Source: Saprospiraceae bacterium (GTDB lineage: Bacteria; Bacteroidota; Bacteroidia; Chitinophagales; Saprospiraceae). From it: a stretch of 43,695 bases of DNA. The notes under the pieces were generated by a model that saw only the letters and a list, made by a program, of their open reading frames with translations, searched no databases and was not told the origin of the DNA. This document shows, piece by piece, positions 42,834-43,695 of the stretch. A program made the translations under genes and the position numbers. Location: contig JAIPBE010000028.1 in NCBI GenBank assembly GCA_021738725.1, positions 1 through 43,695 on the forward strand, read 5' to 3'. Positions within the stretch are counted from its first letter, which is position 1. The number at the start of each line of letters is the position of its first letter.

Positions 42834-43430
42834 TAAACCTTGAACAAGCTGGCCGCCAGGCCACGCTTTGAACGTTGAACCCAGACGATCCCGCTTCTAG
42901 CGGGATGTCTGGATCCGGACTGTAAACGTCCGGGCAGCTATGCGATTGAAGCCGCCTCTGCAATCTGAAGCCAACTTGGAACCAGGAACGCAGGAACCAG
43001 GAACGCAGGAACCTGGAATTAGGAACGCAGGAACCCAGCCTACGGCTGGCAGGCAGGAATCAGGACCGAAGACAGAGGACCGAAGACAGAGGACCGCAAG
43101 TTCCATCCTGGAAATATTACGTTAAGCATTGAACAGGCTGGCCCGTCGAGTACTCGGGGCACGCCTTAAATTTTGATCCCAGACGATCCCGCTTCTAGCG
43201 GGATGTCTGGATCCGGACTGTAAACGTCCGGGCAGCTATGCGATTGAAACCGCAACTGCAATCTGAAGCCAACTTGGAACCAGGAACGCAGGAACCAGGA
43301 ACGCAGGAACCAGGAATTAGGAACGCAGGAACCCAGCCTACGGCTGGCAGGCAGGAATCAGGACCGAAGACAGAGGACCGAGGACCGAGAACCGCAAGTT
43401 CCATCCTGGACATACCACATTGAACCTTGA
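42834..43430. repeat. Direct duplication, period about 298
   Basis: Copy 1 (about 42834-43131) and copy 2 (about 43132-43430) share agacgatcccgcttctagcg (42883 and 43181), the gtccgggcagctatgcgatt block, ggaaccaggaacgcagg iterations, and the palindrome-bearing cagcctacggctggcaggc block (43036 and 43334). A third, partial unit starts near 43415 (cattgaaccttgaactggct). Confidence 0.88.
42882..42911. repeat. Hairpin-forming block, first copy
   Basis: ATCCCGCT-TCT-AGCGGGAT, extended by CAGAC/GTCTG with one unpaired G. The second copy is at about 43180-43209. It is followed by CCGGAC-tgtaaac-GTCCGG, a second small stem. Confidence 0.85.
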
Positions 43431-43695
43431 ACTGGCTGGCCGGTAGGCCATGCCTTGAACCTTGAACAGCCAGACGTTGTACCTGAGTGCTCAGCCGCGA
43501 GCAACAAGGAATCAGAAATCAGGAATCAGAAATCAGGAATGAGGAATCAGGAACGCTGGTCCCTCATGATATACGTTGACAGCTCTCCCCCCCAAACCCT
43601 AAAAACTGTGAATAACTTTCGTGTAAGTTACTAAATGGGGATTTACCTTTCAATTGCTAGAACGAAGCGGAGGCAGGCTCTGCTGGGGAGCAACC

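Larger units (their letters stand above)
42723..43695. other. Noncoding repeat field at right end
   Basis: Contains a direct duplication of about 298 bases, iterated ggaatcagg / ggaacgcagg words, and hairpin-forming blocks. Open frames on both strands (42897-43106, 43195-43413, 42940-43125 and 43238-43423) are near-identical translations of the duplicated repeat and are rejected. The last ~110 bases (from 43585) look like ordinary leader sequence for a gene beyond the window. Confidence 0.75.

Noticed and set aside
42897-43423. Four 61-72-codon frames on both strands with near-identical proteins
   Set aside because: They come from the 298-base noncoding duplication; similarity is at DNA level and on both strands at once.

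Overview
The window reads as a chromosomal segment of a Bacteroidota bacterium, most likely a Saprospiraceae-like member of moderate GC content. Evidence for the phylum: type IX secretion (T9SS) type A sorting domains on large secreted proteins, a gingipain-family (C25) lipoprotein, lipobox signal peptides, one good TAnnTTTG -7 promoter element, few Shine-Dalgarno sites, and abundant noncoding iterated repeats. The family-level placement is inference. Nearly all genes lie on the + strand.

Left (1-663): the last 41 codons of a probable ISL3-like transposase, then a repeat field. Energy cluster (664-15087): korAB (2-oxoacid:ferredoxin oxidoreductase), a large uncharacterised protein with a C-terminal single-cluster ferredoxin domain (orf842), rnfB, a second large uncharacterised iron-sulfur protein (orf1185), rnfC, rnfD, rnfG, rnfE, rnfA and a 60-residue Cys-rich membrane protein. 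Genes overlap or nearly abut, so they look like one transcription unit. The two large proteins resemble each other over most of orf842. orf1185 follows the domain order of a full-length pyruvate:ferredoxin oxidoreductase (PFOR) but has lost the thiamine-diphosphate and proximal-cluster residues. The simplest reading is a machine that takes electrons from 2-oxoacid oxidation through dedicated, PFOR-derived electron-transfer or scaffold proteins into the Rnf ion pump, with the small protein as a possible NqrM-like assembly factor. This is the best candidate here for an undescribed system.

Middle (15088-26810): a tandem and dispersed repeat field, a C25 peptidase lipoprotein, a small secreted protein on the - strand, a second repeat field, then terC-doxX-apbE (ApbE is the flavin transferase that RnfD and RnfG need), a DEDDh exonuclease, two MbnP-like lipoproteins with an MbnH-like dihaem peroxidase (copper/kynurenine chemistry), a set of hairpins and terminators, and an Ala/Glu-rich lipoprotein with its own promoter and terminator.

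Right (27010-43695): an ABC exporter, a small membrane protein, murB, a probable outer-membrane barrel, kdtA/waaA and hldA (cell envelope), then three tandem paralogous T9SS cargo proteins. The third is split by one in-frame TAG where both paralogs have Trp. A TonB-C/WG-repeat secreted protein and a duplicated 298-base repeat field end the window. No tRNA, rRNA or CRISPR array was seen.
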